Origin: Phyllobacteriaceae bacterium | Lineage (GTDB): Bacteria; Pseudomonadota; Alphaproteobacteria; Rhizobiales; Rhizobiaceae | Length of the DNA: 64,000 bases | Reading direction: 5' to 3' | Assembly: GCA_024742765.1 (NCBI GenBank) | Contig: JANSXT010000021.1 | Coordinates: 1 to 64,000, forward strand | In this document: positions 45,596 through 54,906 of the stretch, one piece after another | Layout: every line of letters starts with the position of its first letter | Numbering within the stretch: position 1 is the stretch's first letter | Position numbers and translations under genes: made by a program | Notes under the pieces: model-generated | The model's database searches: none | What the model saw: only the letters and a program-made list of their open reading frames with translations | Told to the model about the DNA's origin: nothing

Positions 45596-45767
45596 TGCCG
45601 GTCCCCAATTCCGATACGCCATAAGTGGCGCGCAGCCGGTCGATCTCCGCATCGGAGAAGCCCAGCATGCGCGCACGCCGCAGAAACTGGGCAAAGCTTG
45701 CCGGTTCTTGCGCGGCGGGGTCGCGTTGGCCCAGTTCCGGTTCGGTTGTCATTGTTTGCTCGGTCAT
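45564..45767 (-). CDS. Small ORF ahead of cueR (67 aa)
   Basis: It begins MTEQTMTTEPELGQRDPAAQ and contains an amphipathic helix region (FAQFLRRARMLGFSDAEIDR). It has no Cys or His cluster and no membrane span. It is the first ORF after the metal-type promoter at 45864-45894 and overlaps the cueR start by 32 bases. Its start lacks a strong Shine-Dalgarno. It may be a real small protein or only a coupling leader. Confidence 0.45.
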   Translation of the reverse strand: MTEQTMTTEPELGQRDPAAQEPASFAQFLRRARMLGFSDAEIDRLRATYGVSELGTGNEHRLGGTRD

Positions 45768-45863
45768 GGTTGCAATGTGGTGCCTGATCCACGCTTTTAC
45801 ACCCGATGGCCGGTGACGGCCTTTTGACAATAATGTGTCCGCCACGTGCGCGGCTCGTCGATG

Positions 45864-45894
45864 AGATTAATCCTTCCAGCCGCAGGAAGGTCAA
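45864..45894 (-). promoter_or_regulatory. MerR/CueR-type promoter with 19-bp spacer
   Basis: On the minus strand TTGACC (45889-45894) and TAATCT (45864-45869) are 19 bp apart, the overlong spacer that only MerR-type activators can correct. The dyad CCTTCC-N7-GGAAGG (45872-45890) lies in between, like CueR operators. It should drive the small ORF and cueR, giving copper-induced autoregulation. Confidence 0.75.
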
Positions 45895-45903
45895 GACCGG
45901 CCG

Positions 45904-46596
45904 TCAGGGCGCTTCAGCACGCGATTGCCGGCGTTCGCCGATGATCTCGGCCAGAATGGAGACCGCGATCTCGACCGGCGTCGACGCGCCGATGGGCAGG
46001 CCGATCGGTCCCCTGATGCGCGACAGGGCAACAGGGTCGACGCCGGCATCGGCCAGCCGTTCAATGCGGCGACCATGGGTTTTGCGGCTGCCCAGCGCGC
46101 CGACATAAAAGCAACCCGCCTCGAGCGCAGCGCGGATCGGATGATCGTCGATCTTCGGATCATGGGTCAAGGCAACGAGCGCGCACCAGCGGTCGAGCGG
46201 GCGCGCGGCGAGCACCGGTTCGGGCCAGTCCGCCGCCAGATCGATCCCAGCGAAGCGCTCGGGCGTCGCAAAGGCGGTGCGCGGATCGATGATCTCCGGG
46301 TGGAACCCCGCAGCGGAGGCCATCGGCGCCAGCGCCTGGCTGATATGCACCGCGCCGATGATCACCATGCGCACCGGCGGCAAATGGACATTGACGAAGA
46401 AGTCGCGGCCGGAGACGGACACCGGTGCCGCCCTGCCCGACCGGAACGCCTCGGCGATCGCCGCGCCGAGTTCGCCGGGGATCGTATCGTCCTCTCCGAC
46501 CACGCGGTCGCGCCCGTCGCCCAGATCGGTAACCAGCGCCGCGGCCCGCCGTTCGGCGCGCGCCGCGTTCAGTGCCTTGAGTACCGCCGGGTCCAA
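45904..46596 (-). CDS. XdhC family protein, Rossmann-fold (C-terminal) part
   Basis: A 230-residue protein with the XdhC_C domain: VRMVIIGAVHISQALAPMAS (nucleotide-binding strand), ALVALTHDPKIDDHPIRAAL and FYVGALGSRKTHGRRIERL. XdhC proteins bind and sulphurate the molybdenum cofactor for xanthine dehydrogenase/CO dehydrogenase-type enzymes. No ATG exists near the family N-terminus; TTG 46594-46596, overlapping the end of the upstream half by 3 bases or less, is the best start. Confidence 0.8.
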   Translation of the reverse strand: MDPAVLKALNAARAERRAAALVTDLGDGRDRVVGEDDTIPGELGAAIAEAFRSGRAAPVSVSGRDFFVNVHLPPVRMVIIGAVHISQALAPMASAAGFHPEIIDPRTAFATPERFAGIDLAADWPEPVLAARPLDRWCALVALTHDPKIDDHPIRAALEAGCFYVGALGSRKTHGRRIERLADAGVDPVALSRIRGPIGLPIGASTPVEIAVSILAEIIGERRQSRAEAP

Positions 46597-46598
46597 AG

Positions 46599-46961
46599 TC
46601 AGCCCACACGCTCGACATAGACACGGATGCGGCCGCCGCAGGACAGGCCCGCGCGCCAGGCGGTCTCGTTGGCGACACCAAATTCGAGCATGCGCGGTTC
46701 GCCCGATGCGATCACGTCCATCGCCGCAACGATCACCTCGCCTTCGACGCAGCCGCCCGACACCGATCCCTCGAACAGACCGTCCGCATCGACCGCCAGA
46801 TGGCTGCCGGGCGGCCTTGGCGCCGATCCCCAGGTTTCGACAACCGTGGCGATCGCGACATTGCGGCCCGCGCGCATCGCGGTTTCCGCAAAGCGCAGCG
46901 GATCGTGACCCGAAGAAGGATCGGTCTGTGCGGGCATTGTCTCGTTCACGGCGGCCACCAT
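46599..46961 (-). CDS. XdhC/CoxI N-terminal domain protein
   Basis: A 120-residue protein with the XdhC_CoxI signature: VVETWGSAPRPPGSHLAVDA, GSVSGGCVEGEVIVAA and the final LSCGGRIRVYVE, including the conserved Cys residues. Together with the gene just downstream it makes up one normal XdhC. Split versions are common in Hyphomicrobiales. No molybdenum hydroxylase structural gene is in the window. Confidence 0.85.
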   Translation of the reverse strand: MVAAVNETMPAQTDPSSGHDPLRFAETAMRAGRNVAIATVVETWGSAPRPPGSHLAVDADGLFEGSVSGGCVEGEVIVAAMDVIASGEPRMLEFGVANETAWRAGLSCGGRIRVYVERVG

Positions 46962-47032
46962 AGGCCATGGACGGAGGTTGGAAAAGCGCGGCAGCCTTGC
47001 CCTTTGCAGGGGTCCGGTGCATCACAGCGTCC

Positions 47033-48037
47033 ATGTTCCGGCTGGTTTCGACATGTGCCGCATCCGCCCTGCTGCTGGCCGCCATGGCTGACCAGCCGGC
47101 GCGCGCGGCCGACGGCGCGGCGATGATCGCCCCGCTCAGCGGGTCCTATGCGGCGGTCGGCCGGGCGTTTGATGCGAGCGTCCGGGACGTGCTCGGCGAC
47201 GATGTGCCGGTGCTGGACGATGGCTGCGACGCGGAAATGGCCGAAAGCGCGGCCCGTGACGTGATCGAGGCGGGTGACGCGCTGGTGATCGGCCTGCCTT
47301 GCATCGATGCGTTCGATGCCGCGATGCCCGCGCTGGCCGAGGCCGGCGTGCCGGTCATCGCCGTGGGCATTCGCGCCGACGACATCACGGCCGCGCCGCG
47401 CGGCACGGCGCAATGGCCGGTTTTCCGCGTAGGACCGGCCGCAGACGCGGAATTTGCGACACTCGCCGCCCATCTGGCGCGAGTCTGGCGCGAGGCCAGC
47501 TTTGCCATCATCGACGATGGCACGCTCTATGGCCGGCAATTGGCCGAAAATGTCCGTCTGCTGCTCGCCGATGCGGCGCTGGAGCCGGTCTTCGTCGATA
47601 CCTATCGGCCGCTGCTCGAAAGCCAGGCCGCGCTGTTGCGCCGACTGCAGCGATCGGGCGCCAGCCATGTGCTGATCGGCGGCGAAGCACGCGATGCGGC
47701 GGTCATCGCGGCCGATGCGGCACGGATCGGCTATCCGCTTGCGATCGCTGGCGGCAGCATTCTGGTCGCGCCGCCCGCCGACGGCCGCCTGCCGGACGGA
47801 ACGATCACGGTCGCCATCCCGAACGATGTGGATCTGGCACGGATCGCCGCGCAGATCGCAGAGATCGCGCTCGCGGCCGACATGCCCGTCACCGACGCCC
47901 TGCGCACTTTGACATTCGACACCGATATCGGGCCGCTTGCCTTTGGCGGCGATGGCGAGCCCGATGCGCGCTTCTTCCGCATCCACATTTTCCGAAACGG
48001 CCGCCCCGAACCGCTCACCCCCGACATGGATGGATAG
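47033..48037 (+). CDS. Periplasmic binding protein-like (Peripla_BP_6) protein
   Basis: A 334-residue exported protein. A signal peptide (about 1-26, ending ARAAD) is followed by a type I binding-protein fold similar to branched-chain amino acid receptors (MIAPLSGSYAAVGRAFD, SFAIIDDGTLYGRQLAENVR, SHVLIGGEARDAAVIAADA). No permease or ATPase gene is next to it, so it may be an orphan receptor. ATG 47033 gives the signal peptide; an in-frame ATG at 46967 adds unrelated residues. It is divergent from xdhC. Confidence 0.82.
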   Translation: MFRLVSTCAASALLLAAMADQPARAADGAAMIAPLSGSYAAVGRAFDASVRDVLGDDVPVLDDGCDAEMAESAARDVIEAGDALVIGLPCIDAFDAAMPALAEAGVPVIAVGIRADDITAAPRGTAQWPVFRVGPAADAEFATLAAHLARVWREASFAIIDDGTLYGRQLAENVRLLLADAALEPVFVDTYRPLLESQAALLRRLQRSGASHVLIGGEARDAAVIAADAARIGYPLAIAGGSILVAPPADGRLPDGTITVAIPNDVDLARIAAQIAEIALAADMPVTDALRTLTFDTDIGPLAFGGDGEPDARFFRIHIFRNGRPEPLTPDMDG

Positions 48038-48041
48038 GCTC

Positions 48042-49055
48042 ATGACACCCGGCCCGCGCAATCTGATCACCGACATTGCCGGCCTGAAGGTGGGCCAGGC
48101 GACCCATGCCCGCATCAAGAGCGGCGTCACCGCCATCATCTGTGACCAGCCGGCGGCGGCCGGCGTCATGGTGCTTGGCGGTGCTCCGGGCACGCGCGAG
48201 ACCGATCTTCTGGCGCCGCACAACACGGTCGAGGCGGTGGACGCCATCGTTCTCTCCGGCGGCTCGGCCTTCGGACTGGACGCCGCTTCCGGCGTCCAGG
48301 ACTGGCTGGCCGAACAGGGGCGCGGCTTTCCCGTCGGCCCGCACCGGGTGCCGATCGTGCCGTCTGCCATCCTGTTCGACCTGATCAATGGCGGCGACAA
48401 GGATTGGGGCGACAAATCCCCCTACCGGTCTTTGGGCACGCTGGCCGCGCAGACGGCGGCGACCGAGTTCGCCATCGGCAGCCACGGCGCGGGCGCCGGG
48501 GGGCTGACCGCCGACCTCAAGGGCGGCCTTGGTTCGGCATCGGCCGAACTCGAACGGACCGGGCTTACCGTCGGCTCGCTCGTCGCCGTCAACAGCCTGG
48601 GCACGCCGATGGTTGGCGACACGCGCCATTTCTGGGCGGCGCCGTTCGAACAGGATGGCGAGTTCGGCGATGAGGGTATGCCCGAACCGATGCCGGCCAA
48701 TGCGACGGATCTGCGCATCAAGTTCCGCGATCTGGTCTCCGACGGCGCGCCGGTCAACACGACGATCGGCGTCGTCGCCACCGACGCAAAGCTGACCAAG
48801 GCGCAATGCCAGCGGCTGGCGATTGCCGCCCATGACGGGCTGGCCCGCGCCATCTGGCCGGCGCACACGCCGTTCGACGGTGACTGCATCTTCGCGCTCG
48901 CAACCGGCCGGACGGAGATCGGCCCCGACCTCGATGTGTTTGTCGATCTGTGCGCGGCGGCGGCGGCGACGATGGCCCGTGCGGTGGCACGAGGCATCTA
49001 TGCGGCCCATGAAGAGCCGGGGGATATCATGCCGATCTGGTCGTCGCGCCGTTGA
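48042..49055 (+). CDS. P1-family (DmpA/BapA-like) aminopeptidase
   Basis: A 337-residue Ntn-type hydrolase (peptidase family S58). The GGSAFGLDAASGVQDWL and GAPVNTTIGVVATDAKL segments are characteristic; in DmpA the chain self-cleaves before the Ser/Thr nucleophile at the latter site (here probably Thr in NTT). The family acts on short peptides or beta-peptides. ATG 48042 follows the binding-protein stop by 4 bases; another in-frame ATG at 48030 would overlap it. Confidence 0.9.
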   Translation: MTPGPRNLITDIAGLKVGQATHARIKSGVTAIICDQPAAAGVMVLGGAPGTRETDLLAPHNTVEAVDAIVLSGGSAFGLDAASGVQDWLAEQGRGFPVGPHRVPIVPSAILFDLINGGDKDWGDKSPYRSLGTLAAQTAATEFAIGSHGAGAGGLTADLKGGLGSASAELERTGLTVGSLVAVNSLGTPMVGDTRHFWAAPFEQDGEFGDEGMPEPMPANATDLRIKFRDLVSDGAPVNTTIGVVATDAKLTKAQCQRLAIAAHDGLARAIWPAHTPFDGDCIFALATGRTEIGPDLDVFVDLCAAAAATMARAVARGIYAAHEEPGDIMPIWSSRR

Positions 49056-49115
49056 CAGGCCGACGGCACGCGCGCCACTGACAGCGCCAGCCGGATCATC
49101 GAGGAGAGACCACAA

Positions 49116-49790
49116 ATGCGCGACATCAAGATCGCACCGTCCATTCTCGCGTCAGACTTCTCGAAGCTCGGCGAAGAGGTGCGCGCGGTCACCGAGGCCG
49201 GCGCGGACTGGATCCATCTTGACGTGATGGACGGCCATTTCGTGCCCAACATCTCCTATGGGCCCGATGTAATCGCCGCGCTGCGGGCACACACCGAAAT
49301 CCCTTTCGATTGTCATCTGATGATTGCGCCGGCGGACCCCTATCTCGAAGCCTTCGCCAGGGCCGGCTGCGACACGATTACCGTCCACGCCGAGGCGGGT
49401 CCGCACCTGCACCGCTCGCTGCAAGCGATCCGGGCGCTCGGCAAGAAGGCCGGGGTGACGCTGAACCCTGCAACGCCGGTTTCTGCCATCGAACATGTGA
49501 TCGACATGGTCGATCTGGTTCTGGTGATGAGCGTCAATCCGGGCTTTGGCGGCCAGAAGTTCATTGACGCCGTGGTGCCGAAGATCGCCGCCATCGATGC
49601 GCTGATCGGCGACCGCCCCATCGATCTTGAAGTGGATGGCGGGGTGACCGCGGCGACCGCGCCCGCCTGCGCCAAGGCCGGCGCCAATGCCTTCGTTGCC
49701 GGTTCGGCGATCTTCAAGGGCGGGACAGTGGACGCCTACCGTGCTAACATCGAAGCCATTCGGGCGGCGGCGACGGACAACCGGCCATAG
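49116..49790 (+). CDS. rpe: Ribulose-phosphate 3-epimerase
   Basis: The 224-residue TIM-barrel enzyme interconverts ribulose 5-phosphate and xylulose 5-phosphate in the pentose phosphate/Calvin pathways. Signatures: [50 protein letters not shown] and the phosphate-binding EVDGGVT and [17 protein letters not shown] lies upstream of the ATG. It precedes a DUF2259 gene by 9 bp. Confidence 0.96.
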   Translation: MRDIKIAPSILASDFSKLGEEVRAVTEAGADWIHLDVMDGHFVPNISYGPDVIAALRAHTEIPFDCHLMIAPADPYLEAFARAGCDTITVHAEAGPHLHRSLQAIRALGKKAGVTLNPATPVSAIEHVIDMVDLVLVMSVNPGFGGQKFIDAVVPKIAAIDALIGDRPIDLEVDGGVTAATAPACAKAGANAFVAGSAIFKGGTVDAYRANIEAIRAAATDNRP

Positions 49791-49799
49791 GAGGTCCAT

Positions 49800-50564
49800 A
49801 TGGTTGAACGGTACTTCTGCAGGCTTCGCGCCTGCCTCGCTTTTGCATTGCTGACGGCGTTTGTCGGTTTCAGCGCCCTTGCCCCGGCACGGGCTGGCGA
49901 TGCGGCGACCCTCAACGTTCTGGGCTTTTCGTCGGATGGCGCGATCTTCGCCTTTGAGGAATATGGCGTGCAGGACGGGTCCGGCTTTCCCTATGCGAAC
50001 CGTTTTTACATCGACACGGCGACCGACACGTTCCTGCCCGGCTCGCCGATCCGCAAACGGATCGACGACGAGACGGCCAGTGTCGCCGAGGCGCGCGCCC
50101 AGGCGCGGGCGGTGGGCGAAACGACGATTTCCGATGCGCTGCTCGCGGCCAATCCCGGCGTGCTGGCCGGCTTCAACCCGATCACCGAGATCGGCGCCGA
50201 TCCGTTCCGCATGGTGGTCAATCCGCGGCCCGTTAATCCGCCGATCGACACGCCGCTCGAAGTGCGCCTGACCGAACTGCCGTTTCTTCCGACCGGAAGC
50301 TGCGAGGGCATTGCCGATCAGGTCGCCGGCTTCCGGCTGACGCAGATCGATCCGGAACCGGGCGGGACGACCCGGCTCCTGTCCGAAGACGACAGCGTGC
50401 CGGCCAGCCGGGGCTGCCCGCTCGGCTATGCGATCGGCGGCATCCAGACTTTTTTCCCCGACAAGGCCGATCCGGTCTTCGCCGTCCTGATCGCCATCCG
50501 CTCGTTCGGCTTTGAAGGGCCGGATTTCCGCTGGATGGCCGTGACGGCGCAGATGACACCTTAG
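49800..50564 (+). CDS. DUF2259 secreted protein
   Basis: A 254-residue exported protein with signal peptide (about 1-32, ending APARAG). The DUF2259 pattern appears in LGFSSDGAIFAFEEYGVQDG with a beta-rich body. Two Cys (TGSCEGIAD and ASRGCPLGYA) may pair. Function unknown; it follows rpe and precedes a membrane protein and purB, a syntenic block of Hyphomicrobiales. Confidence 0.88.
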   Translation: MVERYFCRLRACLAFALLTAFVGFSALAPARAGDAATLNVLGFSSDGAIFAFEEYGVQDGSGFPYANRFYIDTATDTFLPGSPIRKRIDDETASVAEARAQARAVGETTISDALLAANPGVLAGFNPITEIGADPFRMVVNPRPVNPPIDTPLEVRLTELPFLPTGSCEGIADQVAGFRLTQIDPEPGGTTRLLSEDDSVPASRGCPLGYAIGGIQTFFPDKADPVFAVLIAIRSFGFEGPDFRWMAVTAQMTP

Positions 50565-50577
50565 GAAACGGGGGCGC

Positions 50578-51075
50578 ATGGGGCTTCGGGGGCGAATGGC
50601 CGCATCGCGGCTGACTTTTGGGCGCGCGGCGGCGGCGAGCCTCGCATGCGCGCTTCTGTCGGGGCTTCTGACCGTGCTGACGCTACGCTGGCAATTTGGC
50701 TGGTCCGATCACGGCCAGATCGCAACCGTCGGCGCCATCTATGCGGCGGGAGCCGGCATTGGTTTCCCGGCCGCTCTGCTGGCGACGAGCTTTGCCCTGC
50801 CGCGCGCCCGCCGGCGCTGGCGCATCGTCGCGACTGTGGTGCTGGCCATTCTCGCCATTCTGGGCGCGACCTATCTCATCTTCTTTCTCGAACACCGCAG
50901 CTATTACAGCCAGTGGCACGATGCCGTCCTGACGCGGCACTGGTTCTGGCAACAGTTCTTCACGGCGCTGGGCGGTGCGGCGCAGTTCGCGGTGATGGGC
51001 GTACGCTATTTCGGGCTCGGTGCGCTGGCGCTGATCATCGCCGCAAGCTGGTGGGTGCACCGGCCTGCGCATTGA
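50578..51075 (+). CDS. Four-helix membrane protein of unknown function
   Basis: A 165-residue polytopic protein with four hydrophobic helices (about 13-35, 48-70, 82-104 and 128-158). No conserved domain is recognised. It follows the DUF2259 gene by 13 bp and precedes purB by 61 bp, so it may be part of the same transcript. Confidence 0.75.
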   Translation: MGLRGRMAASRLTFGRAAAASLACALLSGLLTVLTLRWQFGWSDHGQIATVGAIYAAGAGIGFPAALLATSFALPRARRRWRIVATVVLAILAILGATYLIFFLEHRSYYSQWHDAVLTRHWFWQQFFTALGGAAQFAVMGVRYFGLGALALIIAASWWVHRPAH

Positions 51076-51136
51076 GTGTTGCGCTGAGGCCTGTTAGGCG
51101 AACCGCGCACTTCCCTCCCATCCGTAGGTTCCTCAC

Positions 51137-52444
51137 ATGATTCCCCGCTATTCGCGTCCCGACATGGTCGCCATCTGGTCGCCCGAAACCAAGTTCCGCA
51201 TCTGGTTCGAGATCGAGGCCCATGCCTGTGATGCGCTCGCCAAGGCCGGCGTGATTCCCGAGCGCGCCGCGCAGGTGATCTGGGAGAAGGCGGGATCGGC
51301 GACCTTCGATGTCGCGCGCATCGACGAGATCGAGCGCGAGACCAAGCATGACGTCATCGCCTTCCTGACCCATCTGGCCGAGATTGTCGGGCCCGAAGCG
51401 CGGTTTGTCCATCAGGGCATGACCTCCTCGGACGTTCTCGACACGTGTCTGGCCGTTCAGCTCTCCCGCGCCGCCGACATTCTGCTGGCCGATCTCGACG
51501 CGCTGCTGGCCGCGCTGAAGACCCGCGCGTTCGAACACAAGGATACCATCACCATCGGCCGCAGCCACGGCATCCATGCCGAGCCGACGACGTTCGGTCT
51601 CAAGCTCGCCCAGGCCTATGCGGAGTTCGAACGGTGCAAGTGCCGGCTTGAAGCGGCCCGCGCCGACATTGCAACCTGCGCCATTTCCGGCGCGGTCGGC
51701 ACATTCGCCAATATCGACCCGACGATCGAAGCCCATGTGGCCGAGGCGATGGGCCTGACCGCGGAACCCGTCTCGACGCAGGTGATCCCGCGCGACAGGC
51801 ATGCGATGTTCTTTGCAACGCTCGGCGTGATCGCATCGTCGGTGGAACGGCTGTCGGTCGAGATTCGCCATTTACAGCGCACCGAAGTGCTTGAGGCGGA
51901 AGAATATTTTGCGCCCGGCCAGAAGGGTTCATCGGCGATGCCGCACAAGCGCAACCCGGTGCTCACCGAAAACCTGACCGGGCTTGCGCGCATGGTGCGG
52001 GGCTATGTGACGCCGGCGCTCGAAAATGTGGCGCTGTGGCACGAGCGGGATATTTCGCACTCGTCGGTCGAGCGGATGATCGGCCCCGATGCGACGATCA
52101 CGCTCGATTTCGCCCTCGCCCGGCTGACCGGGGTGATCGAAAAGCTCGTCGTCTATCCCGAGGCGATGACCGCGAACATGAACCGCTTTCGCGGCCTGAT
52201 CCATTCGCAGCGTGTGCTGCTGGCGCTGACACAGGCGGGGGTTTCGCGCGAGGATGCCTACCGGCTGGTTCAGCGCAACGCCATGAAGGTCTGGGAACAG
52301 GGCAAAGACTTCCTCACCGAGCTGCTTGCAGACGAAGATGTGCGCGCACATCTCAGCGAAGACGAGATCCGCGACAAGTTCGATCTGAGCTACCACACCA
52401 AGCATGTGGACACGATCTTCGCGCGGGTCTTCGGCGAGGGCTGA
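51137..52444 (+). CDS. purB: Adenylosuccinate lyase
   Basis: The 435-residue enzyme splits SAICAR to AICAR and adenylosuccinate to AMP, releasing fumarate. The fumarase/ASL signature [15 protein letters not shown] with the flexible catalytic loop, [15 protein letters not shown] and the active-site His in [14 protein letters not shown] are present. It is convergent with the next gene (2-bp gap) and stands apart from purC by 3 kb. Confidence 0.97.
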   Translation: MIPRYSRPDMVAIWSPETKFRIWFEIEAHACDALAKAGVIPERAAQVIWEKAGSATFDVARIDEIERETKHDVIAFLTHLAEIVGPEARFVHQGMTSSDVLDTCLAVQLSRAADILLADLDALLAALKTRAFEHKDTITIGRSHGIHAEPTTFGLKLAQAYAEFERCKCRLEAARADIATCAISGAVGTFANIDPTIEAHVAEAMGLTAEPVSTQVIPRDRHAMFFATLGVIASSVERLSVEIRHLQRTEVLEAEEYFAPGQKGSSAMPHKRNPVLTENLTGLARMVRGYVTPALENVALWHERDISHSSVERMIGPDATITLDFALARLTGVIEKLVVYPEAMTANMNRFRGLIHSQRVLLALTQAGVSREDAYRLVQRNAMKVWEQGKDFLTELLADEDVRAHLSEDEIRDKFDLSYHTKHVDTIFARVFGEG

Positions 52445-52446
52445 GA

Positions 52447-53067
52447 TCAGCCGTCCGGACACAGGATCGGCGCACCGGCGGCAAGCCAGTCGCCCAACTC
52501 GAGGCGCTGGGCGCCCAACGACACGTCGCTATCACGCCCATTGGCGGTCGAAATGCCGCTGCCGGTCAGGATATTGATGTCGCAGCCGCCATTGGCCTCC
52601 GGGTCGAGCGTGTCATAGAAACTGTAGGTGAACCCGGCGACGAGCAGTGTCTCGTCGCGCCAGGCGAGCGTCACCGTCTGGAACCAGCGGTTGCGGCCGA
52701 TGGCTTCATTGCCGGACTTCAGCAAAAGCGAACCCGCGTCGGTGAAGTCGACCGATGGCCGGTTGCCGACCATCATGCCCGTGCCGCCCCAGGCCGCATC
52801 GGCAAAGGACAGCCAGGGCTCCATCGCGCCTTCATCGAAGCCCGTGCCGCGCAGGACGATGAGCGCGTGATCGTCGGTGCTGTCCGCATCCGGCGCAACC
52901 AGGAGCGCCGCATCGCGGGCGCCGTCGCCATCCAGATCGCCGGTCGCCACCGAAACGATTTGCGAAACGGGCCAATCGTCGGCCAAAGCGGGCTGAGGCG
53001 GCAGTCCGATGCCCACGATAAGCGCAAGATGACAGGCCGTTATCGGAATTGAAGCGGCATTTTTCAT
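52447..53067 (-). CDS. Secreted FG-GAP-like hypothetical protein
   Basis: A 206-residue protein with a signal peptide (about 1-29, ending PALAD). The VATGDLDGDGARDAALLVAP segment is a calcium-binding-type DxDxDG motif found in FG-GAP repeats. Two Cys (GGCDINIL, APILCPDG) lie near the C-terminus. Function unknown; monocistronic, convergent with purB. Confidence 0.78.
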   Translation of the reverse strand: MKNAASIPITACHLALIVGIGLPPQPALADDWPVSQIVSVATGDLDGDGARDAALLVAPDADSTDDHALIVLRGTGFDEGAMEPWLSFADAAWGGTGMMVGNRPSVDFTDAGSLLLKSGNEAIGRNRWFQTVTLAWRDETLLVAGFTYSFYDTLDPEANGGCDINILTGSGISTANGRDSDVSLGAQRLELGDWLAAGAPILCPDG

Positions 53068-53218
53068 CGCAAGCCTCTGATTTTGCGCACGCTTTTTCGC
53101 CGATCACAAGTGTGGCCGCTTTCATGACGCGATGCAACGCCGCTTGTCCAGCCATGACGCGTTTCCGGCCACAAGCGCGGGCATCGTCACGGAGTTCATG
53201 CCAATCATGGAGGACATC

Positions 53219-53449
53219 ATGACCGACGAACGCGACTATTATGCCCATCACCGCTCGCAAAGCGAACTGAACACGTCCTCGGGCGGTGGCCTGTGGGTGG
53301 GACTTGCGATCCTCGCGCTGTTCGCGCTGATCGCCATGTTCTACCTGTTCTCGGGCGGCGGGCCGGAAAACGGAACCGGCGCACCGGACATGGCGCCTGC
53401 CCAGATCGAGACGCCGGCGCCGGAGCCTGCGCCCGCGCCTGTGCAATAA
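53219..53449 (+). CDS. Small single-span membrane protein (76 aa)
   Basis: It begins MTDERDYYAHHRSQSELNTS and has one hydrophobic helix (about 29-47) and an acidic proline-rich tail (PAPEPAPAPVQ). GGAGG lies 5 bases before ATG 53219, which decides the start over the ATG at 53207. Function unknown. It is divergent from the FG-GAP-like gene. Confidence 0.72.
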   Translation: MTDERDYYAHHRSQSELNTSSGGGLWVGLAILALFALIAMFYLFSGGGPENGTGAPDMAPAQIETPAPEPAPAPVQ

Positions 53450-53532
53450 GAGATGGTAAGGCGGCCGGAATCGAGTGCCGGCCGCCCCATCGGGAGTTGA
53501 CATCGCCTGTTCACGGGGCCACCTCGCGGACC

Positions 53533-54096
53533 ATGAAAATCCGCGACGCCGACATCGTCATCATCCCCGGCTACCGCAACTCGGGAGCCGAGCACTGGCA
53601 GAGCCGCTGGCAGGCCAAGATGAAGACGGCGCGCCGCGTCGAGCAGGCCGAATGGACCAAGCCGGTGCGCGACGATTGGGTGCGCGCGGTGCGCGATGCG
53701 ATCGCGCAAGCGTCAGACCCGGTGGTGCTGATCGCCCATTCGCTGGGCGTTGCCTGCGCGGTCCATGCGATCCAGGAGGATGAAGGCCGCGCGCTCGCCG
53801 GCAAGGTCCGGGGCGGGTTCTTCGTCGCGCCGCCGGACGTGACCGATCCGAAGATCAGGCCCCGGCACCTGATGACGTTCGGCCCCTATCCGCGCGATCC
53901 GCTGCCGTTTCCGTCCTTCGTCGTCGCCAGCCGCAACGACCATTATTCCAGCTACGACAAGGCCGAGGAAATCGCCGCCGACTGGGGTGCGTTTCTCGTC
54001 GATGCGGGCCAGTCGGGCCACATCAACGCCGAATCGGGGCATGGTCCCTGGCCGGAAGGGCTGATGGTGTTCGCCGAGTTCATGAAGCGGCTGTGA
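53533..54096 (+). CDS. RBBP9/YdeN-family serine hydrolase
   Basis: A 187-residue alpha/beta hydrolase of the RBBP9/YdeN family. IIPGYRNSGAEHWQSRW carries the family's first motif (PG...HW), LIAHSLGVACAVHAI the nucleophile Ser, VASRNDHYSSYDKAEEI the Asp and DAGQSGHINAESGHGPW the His. Substrate unknown. Convergent with the aldolase gene, whose stop is the very next base. Confidence 0.93.
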   Translation: MKIRDADIVIIPGYRNSGAEHWQSRWQAKMKTARRVEQAEWTKPVRDDWVRAVRDAIAQASDPVVLIAHSLGVACAVHAIQEDEGRALAGKVRGGFFVAPPDVTDPKIRPRHLMTFGPYPRDPLPFPSFVVASRNDHYSSYDKAEEIAADWGAFLVDAGQSGHINAESGHGPWPEGLMVFAEFMKRL

Positions 54097-54879
54097 TCAG
54101 CCCTTGCCGCGTGCCGCGGACAGCACCGCGTCGGCGCCCTTCTTGACGATGGCCGCGTCAAAGCCGGCGGCGATCAGCCCGTACCCCATCTGCACATAGC
54201 GCGGCACCATGGCGGGATCGGCGGCGAAAATGCCGGCCAGCTTGCCGGCCTTTTTGGCGCGAGTGGCGATGTCGGCGACCGCGTCCATCATGTCGTCCAG
54301 CGTCGGGTCCAGCCGCTCGCCGCCCGTCCAAGCAATGGAAAAGTCCGCCGGGCCCACGAACACCGCATCGATGCCGTCGACAGCGAGGATCGCATCGAGC
54401 GAATCGAGCGCGGCGCGTGTCTCGATCATCGCGAAGGCCAGCGTTTCGGCATTGGCGCGGGCCAAATAGGCATTGCCGCCCTCGATGCCGCGCACGCCGA
54501 TGGCGCGCGTCGGGCCCCAGGACCGTTCGCCGAGCGGCGGATACTTCATGAAGGCGGCAAAGGCGCGCGCATCCTCGACCGAATTGATCATCGGCGCGAT
54601 CACCGCATCAGCGCCGAAATCGAGCGCCCGCGAGGCCATCTCGAACCGGCCGACCGGGACACGGACGATGGCCGGAACGCGCTGCGCGGTGATCGCCTCG
54701 ATGCCGTGCCAGACGGACTGCTCATGGTGACCGCCATGCTGCATGTCGAGCGTGACGGCATCAAAACCCGCGCCGGCCAGAAGGCCGACAAAGCCGGCCT
54801 CGGGCAGCGCCGACCATGCCGTCAGCACCGTTTGCCCCGCGCGCAGGGCGCCGGCCAGTTCATAGCCATAGGCCGCCAT
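54097..54879 (-). CDS. HpcH/HpaI-family aldolase
   Basis: A 260-residue class II (metal-dependent) pyruvate aldolase. The metal site Glu and Asp are in MIETRAALDSLDAILAV and FVGPADFSIAWTGG. DMQHGGHHEQSVW holds the active-site His. Members cleave 4-hydroxy-2-oxo acids (HpcH) or 2-keto-3-deoxyrhamnonate (RhmA). No pathway genes adjoin, so the substrate is open. Confidence 0.92.
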   Translation of the reverse strand: MAAYGYELAGALRAGQTVLTAWSALPEAGFVGLLAGAGFDAVTLDMQHGGHHEQSVWHGIEAITAQRVPAIVRVPVGRFEMASRALDFGADAVIAPMINSVEDARAFAAFMKYPPLGERSWGPTRAIGVRGIEGGNAYLARANAETLAFAMIETRAALDSLDAILAVDGIDAVFVGPADFSIAWTGGERLDPTLDDMMDAVADIATRAKKAGKLAGIFAADPAMVPRYVQMGYGLIAAGFDAAIVKKGADAVLSAARGKG

Positions 54880-54906
54880 CAGCCCCTCCCCGCGCGGTGC
54901 GCCCGA

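Noticed and set aside
45904-47085. Single 393-codon xdhC gene
   Set aside because: The upstream part of this frame is out of phase with the well-conserved XdhC N-terminal domain encoded at 46599-46961.
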